Below the pieces are notes generated by a model. That model saw only the letters and a program-made list of their open reading frames with translations, did not search any database and was not told where the DNA came from. Positions 45,157-57,100 of a stretch of 64,000 bases of DNA are shown here, piece by piece. The stretch covers positions 1 through 64,000 of the forward strand of contig JARUPY010000295.1 of assembly GCA_029817715.1 (NCBI GenBank), in the 5' to 3' direction. Made by a program: the position numbers and the translations under genes. This DNA is from Melastoma dodecandrum. Its lineage: Eukaryota; Streptophyta; Magnoliopsida; Myrtales; Melastomataceae. Position 1 is the first letter of the stretch, and the number at the start of each line of letters is the position of its first letter.

Positions 45157-45627
45157 AATATACCTGGTTTACGATGCTTTCTGGTTTCTCAGGAAAACAC
45201 TCCGGCATTCACTGTTGTTCCGGGAGGAAGGGTTATTGGACGTTCAGTCTAAACTGATGAATGACTACGAGAACGCACCTGACGTCAGCATTCCCGATGG
45301 CACCGTGACGCCAAGTTCATGCACGGCATATCGAAGCGGGTGGAGTAAACGGGGATCGCAGCTTACATCATTGTGTGAACAATGAAGGGGGCTGGAGTCG
45401 CTGATCGGAGGGGAGGTTCGGATGGGATGAATGGAAGAATGCAGCTCCTCAAGGACGCTTTCATCGGGACCACGGGAGGATGGAGTTGGAAGGAGGACGA
45501 CGATGACAAAGGCAAAAGGGGGTAAAATTACAAATGGAAATTGGGATGCTCACCTCGTGGCGGCGCCATAGGATGAAGGCGACGCCTTGCCAGGAATGCA
45601 CAACGTGGTGGTCGCTGAATGGAAATT

Positions 45628-47352
45628 GATGTCTGCTTCTTAGATAACCATGAAATTAACATATTTTCCAATAATTGACAAGTACCAGAAGTACTTTTTC
45701 TGTCTATGCGGCATCCAGCATAGTTTGCATCTGAATATCCTATGGGAACTAGCAATGATCCCCTAGGATACCATAAACCCAAGCTAACAGTCTCCGTGAG
45801 GTATCTAAAGATCCTCTTAACTGCTGCAAGGTGTGACTCTTTTGGAGCAGATTGATATCTAGCGCATAAGCATACGCTAAACATGATATCAGGTCTCGAA
45901 GCCGTAAGATAGAGTAATGACCCTATCATGCTTCTGTATAGTTTGGAATCAACTTCCTTTTCACCTGCATCTTTTTCAATCTTGGTTATTACTACCAATA
46001 GGAGTTGATAAAGGTTTAACATTCTCAAGCTCAAATTTCTTGAGCAGCTGTTTGCTGTACTTTTCCTGATGGATAAAAATTCCATCTTCAGTTTGCTTAA
46101 TTTGGAGTCCAAGGAAGAAAGTGAGTTCTCCCATGAGACTCATTTCAAATTCTCCTCTCATAAAGTTAGAAAATTCGGTGTATAGTTGTTCATTCGTTGA
46201 ACCAAATATAATAGCGTCCACATATATTTGAGCGACTAAAAGATCAGCATCCTGTTTCTTAAGAAATAAGGTTGTATCGATTTTTCCACGCCTATATCCC
46301 TTTGCTATAAGAAAGGAACTAAGATTTTCGTACCATGCTCTTGGAGCTTGTTTAAGCATATAAGGCTTTAGATAGCCTGTAAACATGATTGCGAAATTTT
46401 GGATCAGTGAATCCAGGTGGTTGTTCAACATAAACTTCCTCTTTTAGATCACCATTAAGGAATGCGCTTTTCACATCCATTTGAAATAGTTTGAAGTTAT
46501 TATAACAAGCATACGCTAGAAGTAAGCGTATTGTTTCAAGATGCGCCACAGGAGCGAACATTTCATCATAATCGATACCCTCTTCTTGAGAGTAACCTTT
46601 CGCTACAAGTCTGGCTTTGTTTCTCACGACATTTCCAGGCTCATCAAGTTTATTTCGATATACCCATTTTGTTCCAATAATGGAACAATCATTAGGTCTA
46701 GGCACTAAGCTCCAAACTTTGTTTCTCTCAAATTGGTTCAATTCCTCTTGCATTGCGAGAATCCAAATTGGATCATCGAGCGCATCATCAATGCCTTGAG
46801 GTTCCTTTTGAGAAATAAAGGCGGAGTGTTCACAGTACATACTCGTCGTATGTCGGGTTCGCACTCCTGTGTGTATTGATCCTATGACCTAGTCAATAGG
46901 ATGTCTTTTCTTATATAAAGGAGGAACACGATCCTCTATTTGTATATCCTGGAAACCACTAGAAACATTTTCAGTGTGTGCAGTAGGCACTTGCTGTACA
47001 TCTACTGCAGTGTTTCCGTTCGGATTAGCAACCATTTGCTGTGATGTTTCATTTGATACAGTTGTTGAGGATTGTGCTGCTGCTTCCACAGCATCTTCCT
47101 TCTGTGTCGGAGAATCATCAACTTTAACATTGATGGACTCTTCAACAGTTAGAGTTCTTTTATTAAAAACTCTATATGCTTTGCTCGTGAGAGAGTATCC
47201 TAAGAATACGCCTTCATCAGATCGAGCGTCAAACTTTCCGACACCATTTTTAATGGGTCTTAAAATAAAACAATTACTTCCAAATGGATGGAAGTATGAA
47301 ATATTAGGCTTTCTGCCTTTATATAACTCATAAGGCGTTTTCCCTAAGGAAT
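45628..47352 (-). mobile_element. Copia RT and RNase H fragment
   Basis: The minus strand holds the integrase-RT linker (46889-47345), RT (about 45976-46864: [41 protein letters not shown]) and the start of RNase H (45628-46000). RT runs over two frames. The catalytic box reads YVDA instead of YVDD at about 46206-46217. It matches the SIRE-type elements where they overlap. The left edge joins MULE-flanking sequence and the right edge (47352) lies next to a repeated 18-bp piece of itself. Confidence 0.88.
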
Positions 47353-48704
47353 TTTACTCCAAATGGATGGAAGTAAGTACAACATGTTATATTTCACTTT
47401 GATAAGCATCCGGGGGGGAGTTACGTCATTTACCATGTCAAGTTGAGAGATACAAGTTTCTTGCACTTGGCAATGCAGGCCAACGCTTCATCAGACAGAT
47501 TCTGCAGCACAGAATGCTCCAGGGTAATTTTTCATTACAAAATGTTGAATGATGCACAGAACACTTGCCTATATATTGCATAGGAATCTGGGGCTTCACC
47601 TGAGCACCACAAAGATCGAGGGACTTCAGAGTAGCCAGCGATGAGATTTTCCTGTATGTTTTGTCTATAAGACTGAAGAAGAACTACTTCAGCCATCAAT
47701 AACATAACACACTTACGAGAGTGGCTGGATTAGAACCAAAGCAGTACTCGTGCACTATCACTAACTGGAGTCTGACATATTCTGCATCAACCAAATAAAA
47801 AAAGAGCTCCTGTCAGGGACACTTCCAGATTAATCCACCAACAATTCCAATGACTCAAAAAGATAACAAAAACTTGCTGAAAGTTAAACACATTAATGCT
47901 TTAAAAACCATTGGTCAAGGCATTAAATTTCGAGATATGGAAGGGCTGTCCCTTTTCTATCAAACGACTAATAATCACAGATAATAAACAATGAAAAAGC
48001 GCCACGTGGGACACCAATCATCTAGTAGTAATGCACAATGCACATAGGATAACCAAAAACATAGGTATAGAGGACACAAATCACTTGCCTTGCAGCCATT
48101 CAAGTTCAAATCAACAACCTTTTTGCAGCATCCAACCAGATGCTTTATGCAAGAATCCGTCACCCTGCCATATCAATCACATCTCAATACAAACTCAGGC
48201 AGCCACTGCCAATAAAAAGGAAAGAAAGTAACATTACATTAAGTGCCCCTCCATTACCTCACATTCCAATACATAGAAAAGACCTTTAGATTAGGGCAGA
48301 CACTGGTCACAGCCTCGATACCCCGATCTGATATCTTCTGGCAGCCATTGAGATTCAACACTTACAAATCCTTGAGACATGCATCAAACTGTCCAAACGG
48401 CCGAAAGGAATCCGGGAATAAACCATTTGAAGAGAATATAATTCAGCAGACCAATAACTTTCACTTACCCTCGTCTTGATTGTCTTCACTCGGCCATACC
48501 TCGGCTGCTAAGAACATAAAACCAAGATTTCAAGAAATTGCTACGGCGGAATAAGAACAGCAGGACTCAAAATACAGACCAGGGACAAGCGTGGATGAGT
48601 CGAACTCCGGCACCTGACATCTCTCGCAATTCAATCGCCTGAAACCACAACACTGTACATCATGGGCAGAGCAAACCAAGACGAGTGTACACGCGCCTTC
48701 CGGC

Positions 48705-49980
48705 CTAACACGCGCGCGGTCGCTAGGACCTCATCTAAAAATGGCTCCGTTTATAAAAATGTGTTGTTTAACCTAGGTAAACGATTACGGAGTCGCCACC
48801 GACTTAATTTTGAAAATTGGTCTAAGTCGGAAAACCAGAGTAGGATTCGGGGATCCTTGATTACTAACTCTTACACTTAAACATGCGAAAAGGTGGCGTT
48901 TGCTCCAAAAGTTTGCTTTTGATTAACGGGTGTTGGACCCGATCCGGGCATGAGTCCGGACTCATGCCAATGTTTTATGGGCGTTGGACCCGATCCGGGC
49001 CTTTTGGGCCTGAACTCATGTGTGTTGGTTTGACAAACAACATGCGACGATAAAATCCTAAAGCCTAATAGCATGCACCGCAACCACAGATCAAGTATTT
49101 AGATCAAAGGGAGCGGGGAAGGGTGGTGATCGTGGGCCTATGCACTTGGGCCCACGACCCGTTACATGTGGAAATAAAGAAAATCGGGAGGCTCGCACCT
49201 CCCTCATGTACCTGAGATGACGGTTGGGGCCGCTTTAATATCTTGACATCGCGGTTTTTACACACGCGGTTTGATACACGCGCCTTCATGTAATCTTCGG
49301 TCTTTGGCCTCCGTCTTGTTGAATTCTCGCACTCCTCGATTGATGTTCATGTAAAGCAAACAAGAGAGTGGTCAGAAAGTTCTAGTTTAAATCAAATCGA
49401 ATGATTACAACTTAATTGAGTAAGAAGCATACTTACAGGGCGTTATGAGCCCGTTGATGTCGATCGTCCGCGCCGTCGGAGGATGATATTCCTTGGTGAA
49501 TTCCTCAGTGTTTACATGCAAAGTAGAGGAAGAAACAATGCCATGCCATGCCATTAATATCGATCAAATTTGAATGAAATTCGAATCGAATTAGTAAGAC
49601 GTGTCTTACCGTATGAATCGATGGGGTCGGATTGTGATCCTTCAAGATGTCCAAGTTTCGCCGTATTTTACATGCAAAACAAAAAAAGAGGGATGTTAGT
49701 TATGCACGTCGAGGTAAAACATTAATTCATACCTAAAAAAAAAAATTCAAGTGAGCTTAAGTATAATGAAATCAGTCACAAAAAAGCTCTTAAATAGAAG
49801 GTAATCACATGAATTTAATGAAAGTAATTAAAACACTTACGATGACCACGGATTGAAAAATATACGTGTTTATATCGATTTAAAAAAGAAATTCATCTCA
49901 CAATTGTTAGGAATCAAAGGTTGAAACAGTACGCGGCTCACGTGACCATTAAACGAAACTAAAGGAGGAAACGAAGACTT
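48705..49980 (-). mobile_element. Tat-like LTR edge in the pseudogene's first intron
   Basis: On the minus strand TGGCGACTCCGTAATCG (48782-48798) looks like a Tat/Ogre-type primer-binding site, and the sequence to its right (about 48805-49980) would be the LTR, followed on the left by leader text with CTAGGTTAAACAACAC. A short phrase (GTTGGACCCGATCCGGGC) occurs twice at about 48932 and 48983. No coding remains were found, so this is tentative. Confidence 0.35.
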
Positions 49981-50029
49981 TACCTTTCTGGAAACTGGGA
50001 TTCCTTCAGTGATCGAAGACTTCGTTTCC

Positions 50030-51340
50030 TCTCCTCACAGTTCCGCCACGGTGAAGTCGGCATAGGACGATGGGGAGGCTGCTTCTACGCGACGACGGCC
50101 CGGCTACCCTGTCGGAGAGGAATGCCCCCAGAGCTGCCGAGGGGGTGGGCTGTGCTCATGTTGCCCCGCGTGAAGAAAAGCCCTGGGGCGTCGGAGCCGT
50201 TCGTGGCTGCAACGGCGTGGTTTGGCCTGGGGATCTGCCGCCGGAAGAGACACTACTGCCGAGGACTTCGGGAGGGACTGGATGGCTCCATGGGTGGAGC
50301 GCCGGGGGGTGAATCCGCCACTGCGAACGCCGGGGGAGTAGGGAAGGCCGCTGTGGAAGGCACCGGAGCTTCGGATCCGAGCGGATGCAGTCGAGGACGA
50401 TCGGATCCAGTGGCGCCGTCGTGGAGAAGCGGATACAGCCGTGAGAAGGGAAGCCTTGATTGGATCTAGGGCTGAAACGGTCGGGGGCTTCGAGGCAGTG
50501 GGGGACGGAGTCCCGGAAGTGGCGCCGCGACAAGAGGGCATCACAGAGGGTCACCCGGGAGGTGGACTCGTTATGTCGGGTCTGGGCTGGCAAAAGGGGG
50601 GCGCAACGACTGATCTGGGGGACGCCGAAGGATGGATGGCGCTGCGGGGAGGAGATGGGGTCGCCACCATTGCTCGGGAACGCCAGAGGGAAGGAGAGCT
50701 CATGTTGGATGCGCCGGAGGAAGCAGCGTCCGCCGCTGTTGCAGTCGGGTTACCGCTGTCGGAAGGGCGGCAGAGCAGACAAAGACGGGGAGCACCATAT
50801 CCGGGAGTTTGGCACTTTGGCTGTTGAAAGGACGCCGGGACAGGGGTGACCTCGCCGTTGCCGTGGAGCTGATACGCCGGGAGGAGGGTGACGACGCCGC
50901 TGTCGGGAAGCGCCGGAGGGAGAGGGAGGCTGAGCACGCCACAGTGGGTGTTGGGAATGTCTGGAGGAGGACCATCGGGGTGGAGGTAACTGGACTTGAA
51001 ACGATTTGGGATGGGGACGTCGGGCTATGGCTTTGGGACGGCCGAATCTGGACTTAGTGAGGAAAGAGGCGGCGGCAGCGGGCTAGCAAGGACGGAGACA
51101 GTGATAACGTAAACTCTGTGGACTCCGGAGAAGGGATGGCCGGAGCTGAGGGCGTGGATTGTTGAGGTTGTAGTGGAGGGATCAGGATTCGTTGGTTTGA
51201 TGCCAGGGTCAGATTTGTTGAAAGGGGTGCTGGTGTACTGCTGAGTTTGTTGCCGCCGTGACAACTTAGGGAGTCTGGATGAGGAGATCAACATCAGGTC
51301 TTCGCATCTGTTCAAGTGATGTTGACGCTGAGGTCTGATG
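50030..51340. other. GC-rich tract without a supported gene
   Basis: Open frames of 80-146 codons overlap in three or more frames on both strands, as expected where GC content removes stops. None shows a domain, and words such as GCCGGAGG recur throughout. It lies inside the long first intron of the F-box/LRR pseudogene and is probably an inserted, degenerate repeat. Confidence 0.45.
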
Positions 51341-52824
51341 TGGTCGCCTTGGGATCACAGTAATCTACTTGTATGCATGTGAGTGTGGTCTGGTTTTTGA
51401 TGAGAAGAAAAGGAAGAATGGGGTCTGTAGTTACTACATGTTGGGAGGATTTGGCCTCTGTTGTTTTTTCGAAGGATTGAAGACTTTGGTCGAGGTTTGG
51501 AAGCAGGAATCTCCATTTTTCTGGGGAGGAGGCGGTGAAACTTTGGTGTATTTTTGGAATGGAGGTCGAGGGAGATGATGAAGAGTCTTTGGCTCCCTTG
51601 AAGCTTTGGATCCCCAGGCAGAGGATCCTTTTTTTTTTTTTGCTCCTCCCCCTCCGTTAATGAAGGAGCCCCCAATCTGTTTTTTTTTCTTATCCCCACC
51701 TCCTTCCACGTTGTCCATATCAGATCGAATCTCGGGACGTGGAGGGGATTGTCCTTGGCAAACCGTTATCCCATTGCAGGTGAGGGAGCACTGCCTTCTG
51801 TCCGGATTGTTGGGGAATCTTTTGTCAGCCAAGGTGAGGATTTGTCCTTGATGTGGTGAGTGGAGCAGGGTAAATCAATTAGGATTGTTACATTCCGTTG
51901 GGAAATTCCATCTAGTCTGATGGGAATTTGCTAAGCTGGGAAGTTTAAGGTTTGTGGGTATTGTCATGTTTCTCTATTCCATGTGTTTTGGAGTTGTCTG
52001 CTGTCCCGATGAATTTGTTGCAGGTGGTTGTCGAGGAATTGGCGTCCGTTGCATTGTTGCTGGGAATCGCCCGGCATGATCGGCGGGATTTCTAAGTGTT
52101 TATCCGTTGTTGTCGGCACTCTTTTTACTTGACAACATGATCAGGAGAGGATCTTTTGATGGTGGCAATTGTTCGATTAATGAAACACGGTGACAATTGT
52201 GCGTGTAATTTGGTGCCACTTCCAAAAATTAATTTAATGTCTTCCTCTCACTCCAAGTCCAAGATATCCCTTCCCCCTTTATTTTATTTCATAGATGTCT
52301 CGCCGGGTGTGATCCTTGGGTTGGGGTATTTGTTATTTTTATTATTGTTTTTTTTTTAAATATCCAAGTATGTGTGAGACTGTATGAGAACGGTCGATTT
52401 GTTACCTTTATCTATCTTCTTCAAATTGGTTCCCACTTAATAGAAATTTAGAAACTTGCAAATAAGTTCTTGAATTTTAATAGTGGTCCGAAATCAAATT
52501 TAAACTAAATAACCTCATCATTTACTAAAAATGTAATTAGAATATTAGTTTAATGTAATTAATCTTTAATTTGAAATCGGTCACCTAATCATGCTTAGGG
52601 ACAACAAGAATTATTCAAATATCGTTAATCATGTTCAACGATTTTTATAAAAAAATCAATAAACATGTTCAATGACCTTTAAAATTCAAAGAGCGCATCA
52701 GTTAAGGTTAATCTTAATCTAACCGCATGTGATTAAAACTTGATTAATTTTGAGCGTTTTGGGTTAACCGCCAATTTGGGGGATCTACAACGAGAATCGA
52801 TGAATTGAGACAACTAACAACAAC
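51341..52824. other. Rest of the pseudogene's first intron
   Basis: No gene is seen. There are T homopolymers at about 51631-51643 and 51680-51688, and AT-rich sequence from 52350 to 52740. Confidence 0.5.
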
Positions 52825-52985
52825 CTGCCACAGAGAATGAGCAGCCAGCAGAGTGCGGTTGATGGACGAACTGACGAGCAGCAGCGTAACCAAATCCCCA
52901 GCCGGAGGAGTGATCGGCTGCACACGATCTTCATCACCAAGGGGACCGTTACTTTGTTCAACTCCACTTCCCCTTCTTCCGCCAT

Positions 52986-53487
52986 TTTCCTTCTTCCTAA
53001 GATGCTGCCAAAATCCAACCGTCGTTCATTTGTGCACCGGATCGGTGAAAACTAGAATATAATGTATGACGATTTAAATTGATTATGATATTGAGCAATT
53101 TTGACCTATTTTTTTCTGTTTCCCAGAAGAATCGGCCGCCGCTGTCGACAACGACGGAGGAATGATCTTCGGAGCTGGGGAGGTTTGGTTTCCCCCTCTT
53201 CTTCTTTGGGAGGAGTTACGACTTCAGCAGCAGCGGGGGATAGCCAAAGTGAGGCTGAAATGGGTGAAGAATTGGAGCTTCGACTACGTCAGCGACGTCG
53301 AGACGACCTCAAGAGTATTTTACCTCTCGCTCGAGTGTTAGACCACCACCTCATGCTGAAGGAAGGCTATCAGAAAGGAAAGTTGGTGGATCCACATCCA
53401 CTCACTCAACTACGGTAGAAGTTTGAGAACAGGGTTTCTCTACAGTGGCAAGCAAAAGGCAGATATGCACACGCAACCTTAGAACCA
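52986..53487. other. Spacer between F-box pseudogene and DUF1640 exons
   Basis: A plus-strand frame at 53101-53418 (105 codons, Arg/Glu-rich second half) has no domain I recognise and no clear splice partner. It may be the old F-box promoter region plus the 3' flank of the DUF1640 gene. Confidence 0.35.
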
Positions 53488-54150
53488 TCACATGACAAAA
53501 TACCGAATTACCGCAGCACAAAATGCGCATACGGATACGACCGTAGCAACAAAGTACTTGATCAAATCGTACTTATTGCCCTCCAATTTGGCAATAAGCT
53601 CGGCCTTCGTCGTTGCTATATCCGCTTTCGTCACATCCGCCATCTTATCCATCTTCACGCTCATCAAATTCAACTCATTTCTGAAAATAAATGAATGATT
53701 AACAATTATATTACACTAAAAAGATCATAAAGACAACTCAAGTTACAAAAACATACAGCAAAACGGAGCGCAACCCATCCATGTTGGTCCGTGCTTTATC
53801 CATTTCATGTTGCGAGTTACAGGCATAAATCTCCTGCAAATAGACATGAAAGCAAACATAAAATAAAGAGAAAATATAACAGCAAACATAAACATACCTA
53901 CCTGATCAGTTTTCTTTACAAAATTAGCAGAAACTTCTTCGAAAGTGGCATTGGCAGCCTTGCTAATAGCCAAAGAAACCGCCTTCGCGTGTTTGGAAGG
54001 CCAACCTCGCCTTCCAAACGCCTTGCCTACACGACAAAACCACAATGAATCAAATACAGAATGGTATCCTTCAGAAATCAAACTCCTTATCTTACCAGAG
54101 TCAGAGTGTCTATGAGGCCCGTGCGCTTTTCGGTAGATGGAGAGTAATGC
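53488..54150 (-). CDS. DUF1640/CCDC90-type mitochondrial protein, last four exons
   Basis: Four exons join in frame: 54096-54150, 53902-54026, 53757-53833 and 53488-53680, with good GT-AG sites, giving 149 residues and a stop. GWPSKHAKAVSLAISKAANATFEEVSANFV matches in pattern the family block GVPSKQAEAI...LNDSLENVSHSFV, and the end (KLEGNKYDLIKYFVATVV...) is the family's C-terminal membrane helix. Relatives (yeast FMP32, animal MCUR1/CCDC90B) are coiled-coil proteins of the inner mitochondrial membrane. The N-terminal exons with the start codon and targeting peptide are absent; the exon at 54150 needs entry in phase 0. The next upstream exon on this strand is eL21 exon 1 across the satellite. 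Confidence 0.72.
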
Positions 54151-54153
54151 CTA

Positions 54154-54162
54154 AAACCCTAA
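54154..54162. promoter_or_regulatory. Telo-box-like motif beside the first DUF1640 exon
   Basis: AAACCCTAA lies four bases beyond the exon edge. On the gene's strand it makes the TTAGGGTTTTAG acceptor. Such motifs are frequent near transcription starts, so this exon could instead derive from an old 5' leader. Confidence 0.35.
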
Positions 54163-54183
54163 CAAGACAACAAAAGCTTACTT

Positions 54184-57100
54184 CAGCACATCAATTACCC
54201 AAAATGATTCTTTCTTTCTTAAAACTAAGGCGAGGTCAGCAGTGAGAAATCAAAGCAGGAGCAGGCAAAAATCCCAGCAACACCAGTACACACAGAAACT
54301 ACGAGAACAAGCTCTGTGGTGACTATTATCACGTGAATACAATCAACAGAATCGGGTGACCACAGCGCGCGACCAGAACAAGGCAGACTACATCAACTCC
54401 TTAAAACTATCAATACCAAGTATCTAGCAAAGAACAAGCACATCAATTACCCAAAATGATTCTGTCTTTCTTAAAACTAAGGCGAGGTCAGCAGTGAGAA
54501 ATCAAAGCAGGAGCGGGCATAAATCCCAGCAACACCAGTACACACAGAAACTACGAGAACAAGCTCTGTGGTGACTATTATCACGTGAATACAATCAACT
54601 GAGTCGGAAAAACCACAGCGCGCGACCAGAACAAGGCAGACTACATCAACTCGTTAAAACTATCAATACCAAGTATCTAGCAAAGAACAAGCACATCAAT
54701 TACCCAAAATGATTCTGTCTTTCTTAAAACTAAGGCGAGGTCAGCAGTTAGAAATCAAAGCAGGAGCAGGCATAAATCCCAGCAACACCAGTACACACAG
54801 AAACTACGAGAACAAGCTCTGTGGTGACTATTATCACGTGAATACAATCAACTGAATCGGGTGACCACAGCGCGCGACCAGAACATGGCAGACTACATCA
54901 ACTCATTAAAACTATCAATACCAAGTATCTAGCAAAGAACAAGCACATCAATTACCCAAAATGATTCTGTCTTTCTTAAAACTAAGGCGAGGTCAGCAGT
55001 GAGAAATCAAAGCAGGAGCAGGCATAAATCCCAGCAACACCAGTACACACAGAAACTACGAGAACAAGCTCTGTGGTGACTATTATCACGTGAATACAAT
55101 CAACAGAATCGGGTGACCACAGCGCGCGACCAGAACAAGGCAGACAACATCAACGCATTAAAACTATCAATACCAAGTATCTAGCAAAGAACAAGCACAT
55201 CAATTACCCAAAATGATTCTGTCTTTCTTAAAACTAAGGCGAGGTCAGTAGTGAGAAATCAAAGCAGGAGCGGGCATAAATCCCAGCAACACCAGTACAC
55301 ACAGAAACTACGAGAACAAGCTCTGTGGTGACTATTATCACGTGAATACAATCAACTGAATCGGGTGACCACAGCGCGCGACCAGAACAAGGCAGACTAC
55401 ATCAACTCGTCAAAACTATCAATACCAAGTATCTAGCAAGGAACAAGCACATCAATTACCCAAAATGATTCTGTCTTTCTTAAAATTAAGGCGAGGTCAG
55501 CAGTGAGAAATCCAAGCAAAAGCAGGCATAAATCCCAGCAACACCAGTACACACAGAAACTACGAGAACAAGCTCTGTGGTGACTATTATCACGTGAATA
55601 CAATCAACTGAATCGGGTGACCACAGCGAGCGACCAGAACAAGGCAGACTACATCAACTCGTTAAAACTATCAATACCAAGTATCTAGCAAAGAACAAGC
55701 ACATCAATTACCCAAAATGATTCTGTCTTTCTTAAAACTAAGGCGAGGTCAGCAGTGAGAAATCAAAGCAGGAGCAGGCATAAATCCCAGCAACACCAGT
55801 ACACACAGAAACTACGAGAACAAGCTCTGTGGTGACTATTATCACGTGAATACAATCAACTGAATCGGGTGACCACAGCGAGCGACCAGAAATAGGCAGA
55901 CTACATCAACTCGTTAAAACTATCAATACCAAGTATCTAGCAAAGAACAAGCACATCAATTACCCAAAATGATTCTGTCTTTCTTAAAACTAAGGCGAGG
56001 TCAGCAGTGAGAAATCAAAGCAGGAGCAGGCATAAATCCCAGCAACACCAGTACACACAGAAACTACGAGAACAAGCTCTGTGGTGACTTTTATCACGTG
56101 AATACAATCAACTGAATCGGGTGACCACAGCGCGCGACCAGAACATGGCAGACTACATCAACTCATTAAAACTATCAATACCAAGTATCTAGCAAAGAAC
56201 AAGCACATCAATTACCCAAAATGATTCTGTCTTTCTTAAAACTAAGGCGAGGTAAGCAGCGAGAAATCAAAGCAGGAGCAGGCATAAATCCCAGCAACAC
56301 CAGTACACACAGAAACTACGAGAACAAGCTCTGTGGTGACTATTATCACGTGAATACAATCAACAGAATCGGGTGACCACAGCGCGCGACCAGAACAAGG
56401 CAGACTACATCAACTCATTAAAACTATCAATACCAAGTATCTAGCAAAGAACAAGCACATCAATTACCCAAAATGATTCTGTCTTTCTTAAAACTAAGGC
56501 GAGGTCAGTAGTGAGAAATCAAAGCAGGAGCGGGCATAAATCCCAGCAACACCAGTACACACAGAAACTACGAGAACAAGCTCTGTGGTGACTATTATCA
56601 CGTGAATACAATCAACTGAATCGGGTGACCACAGCGCGCGACCAGAACAAGGCAGACTACATCAACTCGTTAAAACTATCAATACCAAGTATCTAGCAAA
56701 GAACAAGCACATCAATTACCCAAAATGATTCTGTCTTTCTTAAAACTAAGGCGAGGTCAGCAGTGAGAAATCAAAGCAGGAGCAGGCATAAATCCCAGCA
56801 ACACCAGTACACACAGAAACTACGAGAACAAGCTCAGTGGTGACTATTATCACGTGAATACAATCAACTGAATCGGGTGACCACAGCGAGCGACCAGAAC
56901 AAGGCAGACTACATCAACTCGTTAAAACTATCAATGCCAAGTATCTAGCAAAGAACAAGCACATCAATTACCCAAAATGATTCTGTCTTTCTTAAAACTA
57001 AGGCGAGGTCAGCAGTGAGAAATCAAAGCAGGAGCAGGCATAAATCCCAGCAACACCGGTACACACAGAAACTACGAGAACAAGCTCTGTGGTGACTATT

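Larger units (their letters stand above)
37855..45546. mobile_element. Mutator-like element with transposase and Ulp1-like protease genes
   Basis: An inverted repeat marks the element: 37855-37912 is matched by the reverse complement of 45489-45546 (shared CCCAATTTCCATTTGTAATT and CGTCGTCCTCCTT). Between lie a FAR1/MURA-type transposase on the minus strand and a spliced gene with a C48 (Ulp1) protease end on the plus strand, facing each other. MULEs that carry Ulp1-like genes are known in plants (Kaonashi group). No 9-bp target duplication can be shown, because both outer edges are disturbed: the right end stops at a copia fragment. Both genes are broken. Confidence 0.85.
47434..52985 (-). 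pseudogene. F-box/LRR protein pseudogene (At3g58530 type), 3' end lost
   Basis: Exon relics on the minus strand follow the order of a plant F-box/LRR protein. Exon 1 is 52825-52985 (ATG at 52985; VPLVMKIVCSR then, after a frame change, DLVTLLLVSSSINRTLL). Then come 48638 leftward (AIELREMSGAG), about 48478-48523 (PRYGRVK), 48258-48370 (NLNGCQKISDRGIEA), 48089-48164 (VTDSCIKHLVGCCKKV), 47600-47665 (YRKISSLATLKSLDLCGAQ) and 47434-47501 (NLSDEALACIAKCKKL). Splice sites and phases of the later exons agree, one intron having a GC donor. A stop at about 48357, the exon 1 frameshift and unreadable middle exons show a dead gene. Exons after 47434 are missing, replaced by the copia fragment. Confidence 0.82.

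Noticed and set aside
50070..51057. Overlapping open frames of 80-146 codons
   Set aside because: They coexist in several frames on both strands in GC-rich DNA and show no domain, so they reflect low stop density.
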